From contig CM031552.1 in assembly GCA_018466975.1 (NCBI GenBank), forward strand, positions 124,001 to 188,000: a DNA stretch of 64,000 bases, read 5' to 3'. Position 1 is the stretch's first letter; the number at the start of each line of letters is the position of its first letter. This document shows, one piece after another, positions 35,640 to 47,052 of this stretch. The notes beneath the pieces were generated by a model. The model was not told the origin of the DNA. It made no database searches and saw nothing but the letters and a program-made list of their open reading frames with translations. The translations under genes were made by a program, and so were the position numbers. Source of the stretch: Sparassis latifolia. Its lineage: Eukaryota > Basidiomycota > Agaricomycetes > Polyporales > Sparassidaceae.

Positions 35640-36862
35640 TCAATCGTGGGCATCCTCCTCGGGACCTGGACAATTATTCTCCATGTCCTCCACGTCGTCA
35701 TACTGTGTTCCACACCAGAAGCAGTACGAATACCTCCTGCGCAGATAATCCAACACCAACTCCAGCCTGTCCTTCGCCTATCGAAGGAGCTATGAGTATA
35801 GACATGCAGTTAGAATGGGGTAGAGGTGCCTACAGTGAGTCGCAGAAATTGGGTCGCTTCCTCGATGTCCTCTTCCGAATAAGGCGTCTTGTGCACCTCT
35901 GGTTTCTTGTCCGACAATGCGTCGGTATCCTCGAGCTCATTTGTAAGCGGCTGTAGCGCGTCGGCTTGCATCTTCATTCGCAAGCGACCCTCAATGGATC
36001 TGTCCGCATGTTGCCGCTGGAGCGACGCGACAATAGTCGCGTCCTCTAACACGTCGACAAGACCCTCCGGGAAGGTGTCTGGATTTTCAAGATTGAGCCA
36101 AAGGATGTTGAACTGCAATTTGCATGAGCTCGCGGTTGGGAATGGATATGATACCCGCATTACCTCACGGCCGGCTTTCTCGTCGAGGGTGGCGCATGTG
36201 CGCTGAGCGGGCCCAAGTCTGCCTTGCGCTCGCCGCTCTTCGTACTCCTGGCGGGCGCGGTCACGGAAATCGTCGTTGCTGCTGTCCTCCGCCATCTTTG
36301 CCATCTTCGCGAGTCTTTCGGACGCGCTGGGCGAAGCTGCACGCTTCCCCAGGCCGATACCCTTTCTACCTACGAGGCCGTCAGAATATCCGCGACGAGC
36401 AGGACAGGAAAGAACAGACACACCTGCCCATTCGTTCAGAGGGAGAGGCTCCACTCTATGCTGTGCATGCAGCTTCGACCCGCCCGCAACAGGCTCTGGA
36501 GTGCCCGTTTCGCTCGCTGTGGCCTCAGGAGGGGCAGCGGCAATGGTCGACGGCTCGTCCTCCTTCTGGCCGAGAGACTCTCCCGGCTTGAACCCCATCT
36601 TCAGCATCATAGCTAGGGCCTTGTTCTGCTGTCCGGAAGCCTGCTCATCCTGTGCTCGCTCGATCAGACTCTTGCTGAGACCCTCTTCGCGTGCCTCCAG
36701 TTCGCGCTGCCGCCTGCTCTTCGTCCTGTTCTCTTCATTCTTGAGAGCCGCGAGCCGCTGTGCCTCCCTTCTTCGTTCCACATAGGTTTTAGGAGCAGAG
36801 GGTGCAGGTGCAGTTCCTAACAGGAACTTGTCGGAGAGATAGTCGTCTTCCTCATCAGACAT
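35640..36862 (-). CDS. GPATCH11: G-patch protein GPATCH11 (CCDC75) homologue
   Basis: Three exons, 36862-36424, 36369-35834 and 35777-35640. The N-terminus MSDEEDDYLSDKFLLG is typical, followed by a charged coiled coil (TYVERRREAQRLAALKNEE). The G-patch is split: ALAMMLKMGFKPGESLGQ in exon 1, then EPLPLNEWAG joined to RKGIGLGKR. The last exon carries the DUF4187 domain, DRLELVLDYLRRRYSYCFWC then GTQYDDVEDMENNCPGP and EEDAHD, with a CxxC..C zinc-like pattern. G-patch domains activate DEAH RNA helicases; the human homologue has been linked to splicing and kinetochores. The first intron is 54 bases, divisible by three and free of stops, so it can be retained without losing the frame. Confidence 0.93.
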
Positions 36863-37148
36863 TGGAGCTTACATAACCAGCATAGAGTTATAGTCGTCAC
36901 GGTCATAAATACATAAAACGTAGGATGAGTAGCCGCAACATCCGTTTGCAACGACGACACAGCCAACAACTAGGAAACGGCTCCGGACCGCTAATGAAGT
37001 GACTAAGAAGGAGCAGAACGTAGCGGTAGTAACACCAGTGTAATGATCTGAACATGGGGGAAGCGAATGTGGGAGTGTACGACAGCAGAGGTTTTCATGA
37101 GGAAGAAAAGAAACATGGTCTTCGCCGGAACGGATGTGGCGGCGATGT

Positions 37149-38332
37149 TTAGGACGCCACAACGGTGGCCTCGGGGGTGGCCTCCCTCTCAGGCTGGGCT
37201 TCAACGGCAGTGTTATCAGTCTCCGCTTCCTCCTCCATCTGAGCGTTTACCGCGACCTTGACCGCGATGTTTCTGCCGCCAACATCCTTACCCTGCAGGA
37301 GCTCGATCGCCTTCTTCTGCTCCTCCTCGTCGCCTACATCGACAAAGCCGTAGCCCTTGCTCTTTCTGGGCTTTCCCCAACGCCGGCGCACGATACGGGC
37401 CGAAACGACCTTGATATCAGCGTCGGTGAAAAGAGCAGACAGACCTGCGTCATCAATGTTGAAGCCGAGGTTGGCAACGAACACAACGGTCTTGGAAGGC
37501 TCGCCGATAGGATCCTCGCCCGCGGCGCGATGAGGACGGAGAACCTTAGGCTTGCGAGCCTTCCTCCTGGTGGCCGCATCTGTTCCCTCTGCAGCTTCAG
37601 CGCCCTCGGCGCCCTCAGCGCGCGGCTCGCCTTCGGGAACCTTACGCCTGTTCTTGCGCTGAGAGAAGTATTAATCAGATGAGCGCACTGGTGACATAGT
37701 CAATTACGTCCAACTTACGTTGTTTTTCTTCTTCTTCTTCGGCTTGGCCGCCTCGTCAGAACCAGGTGTGGCGCCTTCAGCCCTCTCAGAGACCTCGCCG
37801 TTGGCCTCAGCCTCGCTAACCTCGCCGGGGACGCTTTTGCTACCGCGCCTGCCCGGCCTCCTATTGATTCGTCTTTGCTTCTTCTCCTTGTCTTTCTGAT
37901 CCGCTGGTTTGGCGACTTCAACGATCACCTGGCGACCATCGAGCTCCTGCTTGTCGAGGAGCTCGACGGCCTTCTGCGCGGCCTCAGCGGTGGCCACGGC
38001 TACGAAACCGTAGCCTGCAGAGCGTGTTCCACGCAGAATAACCTGAGCAGATATACTGTGTGGCGGGGTGGCATAAACATCACACGACGAGAAAGAGTGC
38101 AGTGTCAGAGACGTACACGTCGCTCTCAACGGGAGCAAAGAACGCCTTCAGCCCTTCATCCGTGGTAGAATACGCAAGGTTTCCGGCGAAGACCTGGGGA
38201 AGGTGAGATCGGTGCCACGTCAAAAAGATGGAGACCGACCTTGAAGCCGGGAGTCTCGTCAACAACTATCTCTTGCGCAGCCGGGGGCACGCCATTTTCA
38301 GTGAGCGGGACGGCGGCGGGGGCGTCGGACAT
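37149..38332 (-). CDS. Two-RRM RNA-binding protein, Sbp1/Rnp1-like
   Basis: Four exons. RRM1 reads FKVFAGNLAYSTTDEGLKAF (RNP2 VFAGNL) and, after an intron, SAGYGFVAVATAEAAQ (RNP1). A basic linker follows (QRRINRRPGRRGSK and PKKKKKNN/RKNRRK). RRM2 has VVFVANLGFNIDDAGL and SKGYGFVDVGDEEEQKK. The C-terminus is acidic and ends EATVVAS. The layout resembles yeast Sbp1, a single-stranded nucleic acid binder acting in translation repression and P-bodies, although no clear RGG box sits between the RRMs here; a Lys/Arg-rich linker replaces it. The start is the ATG at 38332; longer forms begin at non-ATG codons. The first donor (GACGT|GTACGT) was chosen because it restores DVISAQVILRG. Confidence 0.88.
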
Positions 38333-39002
38333 TGAGGAGGAGGATGAACTGGTGGTTTTTGGTGGAATGAACTTGTTGAACCGGTTTCTTCGTGTCAAAC
38401 TTGGGGGTTAAGAAGAAAAGAGGTTCTGGCACGCTCTCTTTGTTTTGATCTGCAGCAAACTCCGCTTCTCGCCCGTTATGGATGTCGCCATGGCTCCTGG
38501 CGCTAATCTCAATCATCCGGGCACAGCCCAGTGGCGGCACACCAGCACGCACCCGGCTTCCTGCTCTTGCTTTGTTGCTGTCGTCAAGCCACACAATGTG
38601 AACAATACCATCCGCGGTCTCACTGGTATCCAACCGGTGTCACCGCGATCAGTATAAATAAAACCAACGCAGCTCTCACAGCAATTCTGAGAAAATTCCG
38701 CTGTACTCTGGCGGCAATGAACGATAGCTGCCCATCGAATACCACGGCGAAGGGCGCTGCAGACAGCCTGTACAAGCTTGGTCACCGCGGACGCGAAGGC
38801 CCGTGCGCATTCTTGGTAATACTTACGTAAGCTAACGACCACTCAAATGCGGTTGTCGTCGCTACGCGCTGTCTTTTCTTTCTTCACATCCTCCGTCCCT
38901 CTCTTCCCTCGCCCAGAGGGCTTCGACGTTCTTTTGCATACCACGCTCTTTGTTTGTCCGCAAACCAGCTAATTTTATTGGTCTGAGGATACTCCGCACA
39001 TC
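38333..39002. other. Divergent promoter, Sbp1-like and GH128 genes
   Basis: About 670 bases between two divergent start codons. Pyrimidine-rich near the GH128 start. No coding content was recognised. Confidence 0.5.
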
Positions 39003-40367
39003 ATGCCCACTAACAAAATTCTCAATTTGATTGCCATCGCGTCTGTGGCGATTCTTGCGTGCTCTTTCGCCGCTACCCCCGTCAACGCGCTCTCCACCGG
39101 CGGGCATCATTTGGCTCGTCATCCCAGTCATGATGGGTTGATCAAGAGAAACAAGAACAAGAAGCGGCAGTCTCAGCGCTGCCAGCCGAGGCCTAGCAGC
39201 TCCGATAGCCCGACTCCGTCCAGCACAGACGTCGCTCCTTCTAGCACCTATATTCCCCCTCCCGACACGACTTGGTCTCCCTCCCCCAGTCCTTCTCCGA
39301 CACCCAGTCCGACGCCTACCCCCAGTTCGACGCCTACCCCATCCCCTTCGGGGTCCGGCAAAGTGGGTATTGCCTGGCCGGACAGCGATGATTCCACTCT
39401 TTCCCAGTTCGTGACGTCCTCCACGAAGTTGTATGTTACCTCGAGCTTTACCCTTTCCACTTACTCTGACTTATTCTCAACCTTTGTAAGCTTTTACAAC
39501 TGGTCTTGCTACAAACCGCCTGGTGTTGATGCTGCGGGCCTTCAATTCTTCGCTATGTATTGGGGAGCCGCACAAGTGGACGACTGCAACAGCCAGGTTG
39601 TTCCAGGATACGCTGCTGCCTTGATGGGTCCGAACGAGTATGCTCTCTTAAAATGATATCCTTTACAGTGGTTGATGGTCTGTTTTAGACCGGAGCAACC
39701 CGGCCAGTCCAACCTCTCACCCGGCGACGCTGCTACACTGTGGATGAACAACATTCAACCCAAGAAGAGCGATGGTTTCCAACTCATTTCACCTGCCGTG
39801 TCGTCTGGGTCCGCCGGTATTCCGTGGCTACAAAGCTTCTTCGGTGCATGCGAAGGTTGCACTGTGCGTGTTACACTCCTTGTTGGAAATGGTGTTGTCT
39901 GAAATGTTCTTGTAGTTCGATTACTGCGCCCTGCACTGGTATGGAACGTCTGCGCAGGAATTCATTTCCTACGTGGAGAACTTCTACAGCACCTTCTCAG
40001 GCAACTGCCCCAGTCTCTATATTACCGAATATGCTGACATGGTATGAATAATTTACTGGCCATTTGATGTATAGTCGTTTATTGGTTTTCCTGCAGAGCT
40101 TCACTGGAGGTGCCCAGGATGATCTCAGTGGGGTCTTCAACTTCTATGGGACCGTGAATCCTTGGATGGATACGACCAGCTATGTCGCCGGCTATTCTGC
40201 GTTTGGTCAGTGCCTATACCTGCTTTCCCGAAGTCTACTGAACGACGAATTTCCGTTCAGGCATTATGACTGACCTGCAGGGAGTGAACACCAACAACGC
40301 CATGATGCAATCCGACGGTACTCCGAGCAGCTTGGGTTACACCTACATCTACGACTCTTGGGCCTGA
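39003..40367 (+). CDS. Secreted GH128-type beta-1,3-glucanase
   Basis: The N-terminus MPTNKILNLIAIASVAILAC is a signal peptide. A Lys/Arg-rich pro-region (LIKRNKNKKR, likely Kex2-processed) and a long Ser/Thr/Pro linker of PTPS repeats follow. The catalytic domain starts KVGIAWPDSDDSTLSQF. Four introns are placed by frame: after GPN(E), CEGCT, TEYADM and SAFG. The conserved active-site segments are visible: MGPNEPEQPGQ, with the proposed acid/base Glu; FDYCALHWYGT; and LYITEYADMSF, with the proposed nucleophile Glu. The end IMTDLQGVNTNNAMM and YTYIYDSWA suits the Asl1/GH128 fold. Such enzymes cut beta-1,3-glucan of the fungal cell wall. The linker suggests cell-wall or surface placement. The protein is likely active, since both Glu residues are kept. 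Confidence 0.9.
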
Positions 40368-40904
40368 GCATATTATTTGACCGGCTATGCAGCCTCTGCA
40401 GTTGTGTCATACCCATCTTTCATTTCATAGGCATTTACGCACCCTATATACCCTTGGACGTTCCTTTCTGACAGGTCCACGTAGCCTCTGGACAGGTGTT
40501 GGCTGGTCTGTTGATTTTACAAGTCTTCTGTAGATAGACAGAGGAATCGTAGTGCTGCGCATCTTACTATCGTCGCCGTCTTGCTTTGTACGTCGGCTCA
40601 TGATACCTATTCATACTTTACATTCTTGATCGTGGCAAAATGCCAGCTCTTTCGTCCTTCGTGCATTAGCTTATCATGACGCGTATGGAGTGACTTCAAC
40701 TGATGGGTTGTGAGTGTAAGTAGGCTGTAGCTGCTGCGTAGTAGCTTGCTGCAACTCGTTCCATGGTACTTTGCTGTCGGACCGTCCAGCATGAAATCTT
40801 CGGAGCTCGTCTGTCATGTGCGATGCAGCTTCTTTCGCTTAGATAACTTCCATTAAACCCAGCGGTGAGCCAGCGGAATTCAAGTGTTGATAACCACTGC
40901 TACA
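40368..40904. other. Intergenic, GH128 to AhpD-like gene
   Basis: About 540 bases holding a 3' region and a promoter on the plus strand. No coding content was recognised. Confidence 0.5.
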
Positions 40905-42112
40905 ATGGTCGCACACCTTCCCCCCGCAATCAAGCAGTTGTTAACCTTGCGCAACCCGCACTCTCTACCTGGCCCTCCTGTGGCGCAACTGCATGATATT
41001 TTCACCAGGACATTCAACGATGCCCGCCAGAAGAATGTCGAGAAGGGCTGGTTAACCTTGACTGTGAGCCTAGCCATTATCTGCCCCCGCTATCGTAGTC
41101 TCATGCTGCGCCGATCTCTCGACATACACGCTGCGCTCGCCGCTTGCTGGCCCTTTCGACTTCCTGTTCTGGGACCTATAGACATGCACGCTCTTGACCG
41201 CGAACGTCCCATCGAGCGTGGGCCACCTTTATCGGTTCGCCACCAGAGATGATCCCGGCAAGGCGGAGTCTCGCCGCAGCCTCACAGAGGCCCTCGACAA
41301 AGCCGCTGTGATGCGAGAATCTGCGATGAAGAGCTTCATCTTTGTCGGTGTCCCTCGCGTAAGCCCCATTTAAATAATTCACCGGCACTTCGACGCGCTT
41401 AAGGTGAATAACATCCAGACCATTCTCACCTTCGCCGGTCTCTTCGAAGCGCTCGAAGACGACGTGAAGAAGGGGCTGAGAAAAGAGTCTAAAAGGTAAA
41501 CGGATGCATGATCTCGTATCTCGTCGACACCGCCGTGCTGATCTTACCAAATATATTCAGGACCGCTACACCTGAGAACGTCGAAGCTATCACGGCACGG
41601 GGAAGGGCTCTGTGGGCCTCAATCTACGAGCCCCATGCGGAAAAACTCCATAATAAGTTAGGCTCATATCACCCCGATTTCATAGGTACGTTCAGAGAAC
41701 AATAAAGCCTTCCCTTTCTGTCCATATGCCTCCGTTGTCTCGGTTCGGCCGTATGCTTCGCCCGTCTGTCTGGCTGGGAGATGCTGATCTGTTGCCCGAT
41801 CAAGCTTTCATTATACAAACCTACGGGACGGTACTGGCACCGCTCCCGGGAGGTGACAGCGAACAAGGCAATCTCAGTCGTGCTCTGGGATCTGTCGTCG
41901 GGACCGCATGCCTTCGTGCGGAAGGAAGAGTTGGCCCACAGCTTGTCAGCCATGTCTTCGGGCTGCTCAAGGCACGCTATGCGGAGAACTTGAACGAGGA
42001 AGATCGCTGGCTCTCTACCGATGAAGGAACCGAGTGGGTGATCCGCACTGTCGACTCGATCCTCGATGTAGTCAAACCGGAGGATGTATCTGGCGTACGG
42101 GCAAAGTTGTAG
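40905..42112 (+). CDS. AhpD-like (carboxymuconolactone decarboxylase fold) fungal protein
   Basis: Five exons. Exon 1 reads MVAHLPPAIKQLLTLRNPHS and ends NVEKGWLTLT. After a 110-base intron comes TCTLLTANVPSSVGHLYRFA, then EALDKAAVMRESAMKSFIFV and GVPR. The next exons give VNNIQTILTFAGLFEALEDD, TATPENVEAITARGRALWAS and IYEPHAEKLHNKLGSYHPDF. The last gives IIQTYGTVLAPLPG to AEGRVGPQLVSHVFGLLKAR and a stop at 42112. The all-helical pattern, the GVPR turn and the closing SHVFGLLKA helix match a conserved fungal AhpD-like family related to alkylhydroperoxidase D. I do not see the CxxC redox pair of true AhpD, so peroxidase activity is doubtful. The biological role is unknown. Confidence 0.75.
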
Positions 42113-42422
42113 TGAGCTGTTCTAACGTACGAGCCGTACAAGCTGTATCAATACGCATACGATCTCACTTTGTATGCCAACCTAAGACTGATGGTCTTAA
42201 AACTTCGATGCGTTTGCGGTACGATTGCGCCCGTATTTAATCTTGAACAGGATCGTGATGCTTCCGCAGCGCAAGGATACTTCCCCTTCCGGAAAGCTTT
42301 ACCAACGCGACATAATTTATACATGTACACGGGGACATAAACAGCAGGTACAAGACATGAATGCGTTCAATACATTTAGTGCCGCAGCTGGAGATAGTAA
42401 CGTCCAACGGATGACCCAAGTC
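42113..42422. other. Convergent spacer
   Basis: About 310 bases between the AhpD-like 3' end (+) and the DUF6593 copy 2 3' end (-). Nothing recognisable. Confidence 0.5.
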
Positions 42423-43241
42423 TTATAGACCATAAGCGATTACGAATCGATACAACATTGCCGTCACGGTCACTGTGTCCATGAGGGGAGGGTGCATCTG
42501 ATGGACAAGATGGGTGCGATATCAGGAAGAGAGTCCAGAGGGCCTACCACGACACCCGCGCCCGCATTGCGGACAAAGTGGAGTTCTCCGTAAACGTCGC
42601 CAATATTATACCGTTGTGGTCGTGTCGGACGATAGAACGCGATAACGTTGTCGTTATGATCTTGCAGCTGCAGACGGACGTCGCGTGAGCGTGACTGCAA
42701 GATCGCTGAGATGCACGGTAGCATCACTTACGATGATATCATTAGTTGGGTTGTTACTTGGTTTCCAGCGATATTGATAACCATCTGGGCCGTTGAACAT
42801 CCTGCAATTCTATAGAAGGATGTGCATGAGGTACATATCCCCACATCAAGAGAAATACTCACAAAGGCGCGGGAATCCGGGCGAACTAAGTCTGCCATGG
42901 GGAGCGTGCTCTAGTGATGCATGTGAGAATTCAAGCCACGCTGGACAAGAGCGCGCAGTACCTTCCCGATGACTGCACGACCAAGTCCCCCGTTTGGTGC
43001 CCACTCGAGCTTTGCTACCCGGTCTTCCTTGTTGGCACGAATTGCTCTCCAAAGCGTAGTCACGCTTTGGCCTTGAGCATTGGTGTCCGTCTGCGGTAAA
43101 AATAAAATAAAAGACGCTGTTCGATGAAAGCGAGCATGTACCGACCTGGAAGCGGTAAAGCACTCCATAGCTGCCGAAGAGTTGGCTCTGGCGAGGGTCT
43201 TGAGATGTCCAAGAAAGTACTTCGTTGGTGGCGGTGGACAT
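42423..43241 (-). CDS. DUF6593 domain protein (copy 2)
   Basis: Six exons are inferred from 43241. Exon 1 gives MSTATNEVLSWTSQDPRQSQ then LFGSYGVLYRFQ. Next come TDTNAQGQSVTTLWRAIRAN, VAKLEWAPNGGLGRAVIGK, MADLVRPDSRAF, RMFNGPDGYQYRWKPSNN and LQDHNDNVIAFYRPTR. The last exon, fixed by a GTAGGC..CATCAG intron, reads MHPPLMDTVTVTAMLYRFVI and ends AYGL. The order of Thr/Val strand, LEW, FNGPDGYQYRWK, VIAFYRP and a C-terminal hydrophobic helix is the full DUF6593 pattern. The function of the family is unknown. This copy is more complete than copy 1, mainly at the C-terminus. Confidence 0.82.
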
Positions 43242-44419
43242 GGTCGTCGGAGATTGCTCGCAGTAGAGTCAGCCGGGTGCTCCTGTGGGTGCGACTGAGG
43301 CAGGCCGTGCTTGGAGTCTTTTATACCTAACACCGCGAAAAATTTGTACTTGACTGATGGTGGATTATTCGATCGGGAACGTGTAGCATCGTGACAGATA
43401 AAGCTGAATACAAGGTATTTCAACGTGGCTATGGGAGAAGTAAGGGTTCATGATGAGTCGTCCAGAGCCTTGTCCAGTGGAGTGGAGGCCCGATATTCCC
43501 CCCCCGGAGAGCGTAGGATGATCGAGGAAAAACACGAGGAGATTTTGTAAGCAGCATACCTCCTCGAGACCAGCGAGAGAACAATCCAGAATACGAAAAG
43601 TCTTCGATGGAGATACCGACTCCAGTTGGTGTGATCCTAGTTCGTCTGGATGCAACTGCCTTCTATTGTGTAATAAGAGCGTAAAAGGCGGAATACGCCG
43701 TCCCACGAGAATTCGCAGACAAGACGAGATTTACTGGTCACTGCGACCCCTCGACACGAGGTAGTAAGGCGCCATCTTGATAAGGCATGTGAGACGCAAT
43801 GTGTTGGATCGGCCAGCCAGGTGAACGTAGCGTGTAGACAGCGTGTCAGTCCTGCCATACGCAGCACAAGGCCCATCTGTTGGCTGGCAAAGTCCACTGC
43901 CGGGGCAAAGCGAGGGGTCCGGCACGACAAAACGGAGCAGTCCGCTCTCAAAGTTATATCAGAAAGGGCAACTGTGATTTTGAGCAGCGGATAGCTCTGC
44001 ACAACATGACAATGCGAGTCCAAACAGCGCGCGTACGCCTACGGATGCAAACAACACCCACTAATCCTGGACCTGCACTTCATTTACCAGATCTGAACTC
44101 GCTCTGAAATGCCATGGAACCTAATCAAAAAAAATGCTCGTGCCGCAGAGCCGACGACCTTAGAACCTCCATCACGCGCACAACTCATGCGGAGTAAACC
44201 TGCAAGGCCCGGGCAGGTGGTTGCGACGAGCCATCGCAAGTCTATGTATGTACAGGACTCGGATTATCAGGCACACCTGCTCGACACTACTTGGCGCGAC
44301 GTGAGGCCACGCGCGTCCGGGAAGTCTTGTTCCGAGATTACTGGAGAAGCACAGATTATCAGTAAGGCGCACTCCGCCTTGTGGAGAGTGAGACGCACAT
44401 TTAATATCGATAGCACGGC
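43242..44419. other. 1.2-kb intergenic, no gene supported
   Basis: It holds the DUF6593 copy 2 promoter and the uL11m 3' region. Minus-strand frames of 110-128 codons exist (for example 44023-43637), but their translations are Cys/Ser/Arg-rich without a recognisable pattern. Confidence 0.45.
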
Positions 44420-44942
44420 TCACGGTACCACCTGCACGCCGAGCGTCCTAGCCGATCCGATGATGGTGCTGGCGATAGCTTCCAGCCTTAGATGCTTTAG
44501 GTGCTCATCGGTAGCCTTGATCTTCGCTATCTCGTAGATGTGCTTCAAACTGACGGTCCCCACAGTTTCATGGCCCGGCCGGCCGGTTCCCTTCTCGATA
44601 CCAGCCGCCTTCTTTAGAAAATAACTGGTAGGAGGGGTCTTCGTGATGAAAGTAAACGTTCTGTCTGGCCGGACGGTGATCAGCGTGGGGGTGGGCACTC
44701 CGGGCTGGATGTGGGCGGTGCGGGCGTTGAATTCCTTGCAGAAATCCATAGATTTAACGCCACGAGCACCCAACGCTGGACCAACCGGTGGAGTAGGTGC
44801 AGCCTGCCCAGCTGGTACGAGGATACGCTGAGGCGAAACACGGGTTGCGCGTGTCAGACTAGCGTTGCGACAACGAAATGAAAACGAAATGAAAAATGAT
44901 ACGCACCACAACCTGCGCTCGGGCCTGAGCAAGTTTGGACAT
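44420..44942 (-). CDS. MRPL19: Mitochondrial ribosomal protein uL11m
   Basis: Two exons. The first encodes [12 protein letters not shown] (44942-44907). After an intron ending CCTCAG, the second reads [20 protein letters not shown], then [18 protein letters not shown] and [19 protein letters not shown], with [14 protein letters not shown] and the C-terminal [14 protein letters not shown]. The [16 protein letters not shown] loop and [14 protein letters not shown] are classic for bacterial-type L11. The protein forms the stalk base of the large mitoribosomal subunit and contacts elongation factors. The length of about 145 residues fits. Confidence 0.95.
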
Positions 44943-47052
44943 GGCGAACTCTACGCAAGACGCGAGAGGATGAAGTGCAGAACAAGCGTGACCGTCTAGC
45001 CAACTCCGTCATGGGCGTCTAACAAAATTAAATCCGGGCTGTTTCCGGGTTAGGGTCCATTATTGGATTGCGCAAAACATGTGAGGTAGACGATCTCCGA
45101 GCCTTGCTACACCCATCTGGTACGAGTACCTCATGAGTATATTTGTTGTACTAAGCTGGAAACCACAGTGCATTATTATAAGTCGTTGCAAGCACGACAT
45201 AGAACGGTTGCCGTATATTATACAGCTTCCGGCGGGAAGACGCTTGGCGTGCCACTGGATTTGTTCAAGACAGGAATACTTTCAAGTAAGTACGCAAACT
45301 TGCAATTGCGCATCATAACCAGGTTGTTCTCTCGCCTTTGTCTGTGATCTGTAATCTATTAGTATCCGTAAGCTTGTCCTGTCCTTGTCCTTCGGCGGAA
45401 ATGGTCTCCGTTGTTTAGTGCGCTCACGCACTCAGAAGGGACAGGCGCTTGTACTGATATGACCGAGCTCCGAAACAAATAGCGGATTTCCGTCATTCTC
45501 GCCATTGCTCACGCATTACGACCACGATATTGTTCCTCCGAGCAAATTTTTACGATGCAACCGTCGGCATGAGACATATATTTACGAGCATGTGGTCCAA
45601 GATGCTTCGAGGAATTAATACACCGGCTTCAGGACGCTGACCTTGGCCTCTCAGCTCTTCAGATACTACTGCTGGCAGCATTTCTCCCCCATATCTTGTT
45701 CAGGTCCCGGCTCTTGGGCCCTCTCTCTCTGCGTCAAACAAAGTGGACACGTTCTTCGGCTCAATTTCATCGATTTCCTTACGCGGAGTCCGTGGCTCTT
45801 ATTCTTCATCTTTCCCTCAACGCTGATCGAGCTTGCAGGGAAACTCGAGAAGGACTTGCTCAGCGCTGATGCTCTGCTATGTGAGTCTCTCATGCACACG
45901 GATGACTAAATGCAGACCGACGACGCCACTCAGCGCTCATGAGCGTCCTCTTCTGCGGTCCGACCAAACCTAATACAGCCCCTCAATGTCCCTGGAAATC
46001 AATGGTCAGATCCCTGCACATACGGCGTTTCACCATGCCCTTTGGAACCTAATAGCCGTCTTCAGGCTCCTCAGTGCTTGATAGAGCTGAGTGCTATGTC
46101 GGTCCATACTGTGTCACAGGCTCATTCTGGAGAACGACTAACAGACTTATTCAGGATATTGACGCCAGTATCGTTCATCCGTTTTGCTTTAGAAGTTGCT
46201 GCTCCAGCTGTCCCGGCCACTTCGCTCGCGACTTGGAAAGATAGGACCTCGTCCGGCTGAAATTGCCTACTCATGCCCGAAGCAGTGGTCCAAGATTCAC
46301 GCAGTCGTCTCGCCCTGGATGCTATCAGGGTTCCGCGGAGTTGCGGGCTGTTAGCAGCGGCAGAAGTTGTGCCGTTGCGTACGGCTGGATTTCTGCACGG
46401 TAGGTGGAAATTTCAGCTCTGGACCAGATATCGTACGTTACCCTTCAACGGCAAATATTCTTCTCTTCTCAGCGGTGTCGTGCAAGTTCTGAACGTCGGC
46501 TCTTCAAATGACGGCCACGATCCAGGTGCGCAAGGCATCGCGTCTCGCCAAGATTCATGTGGCACATTCTGATGTGGGAGCATGGGACAAGTACGACGTT
46601 CTGTCGGGAAGAAGTCGGAGTCGATATCAATTTCAATGTGGTGGCGAAAGAGCCACCTCTCGGCGGAATGGCGAGTTCTGATTTTCCGTGCAGATGGCCC
46701 GGTGCTGCTAGCGACTAGTAGCACCCACCGACTGACCATATGTCCAGCCCCAATGCGGGTATGCATTGAAGCATTCAGACCTACAGGCAGGTTCTGTCTC
46801 GATCCTATCAACGCGTGTCGAATTCATTTTCCTCGGTGGTGCCTCGTGGTAAAAGGCTGGGTATCCTCCAATATTTGCTATTGGTACGCATCTGCAGCGC
46901 TGCCACGATAGCAGAGCGAGGATTCGATAACGGCTTTCGCCCCATGCATGACGCCTCGCTGTGTACAGGCGAGCTAGTTTCCCTGGTCGGTGGGAGGCAC
47001 TCTTAACTTCTTTGACAGCCGCATGATTAAATCTGATGAAATGCGCCGTCTT
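44943..47052. other. 2.1-kb block without a clear gene
   Basis: The uL11m promoter lies at the left edge. From 45600 to 45860 one plus-strand frame reads LGLSALQILLLAAFLPHIL then FRSRLLGPLSLRQTKW, and another carries FIFPSTLIELAGKLEKDLL. At 46273-46572 a third frame reads SRSRLALDAIRVPRSCGLL. Frames change without usable splice sites. This may be a decayed gene; no known domain is recognised. Confidence 0.4.

Noticed and set aside
35591..35956. Plus-strand frame with a Pro/Ser/Thr-rich product that looked like the last exon of the 34324 gene
   Set aside because: The opposite strand encodes the conserved DUF4187 exon of GPATCH11 (YCFWCGTQY ... CPGPEEDAHD) with proper splice sites, so this is an antisense shadow.
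44109..44537. 142-codon plus-strand frame
   Set aside because: Overlaps the uL11m coding exon on the other strand and its 3' region; translation shows no recognisable feature.
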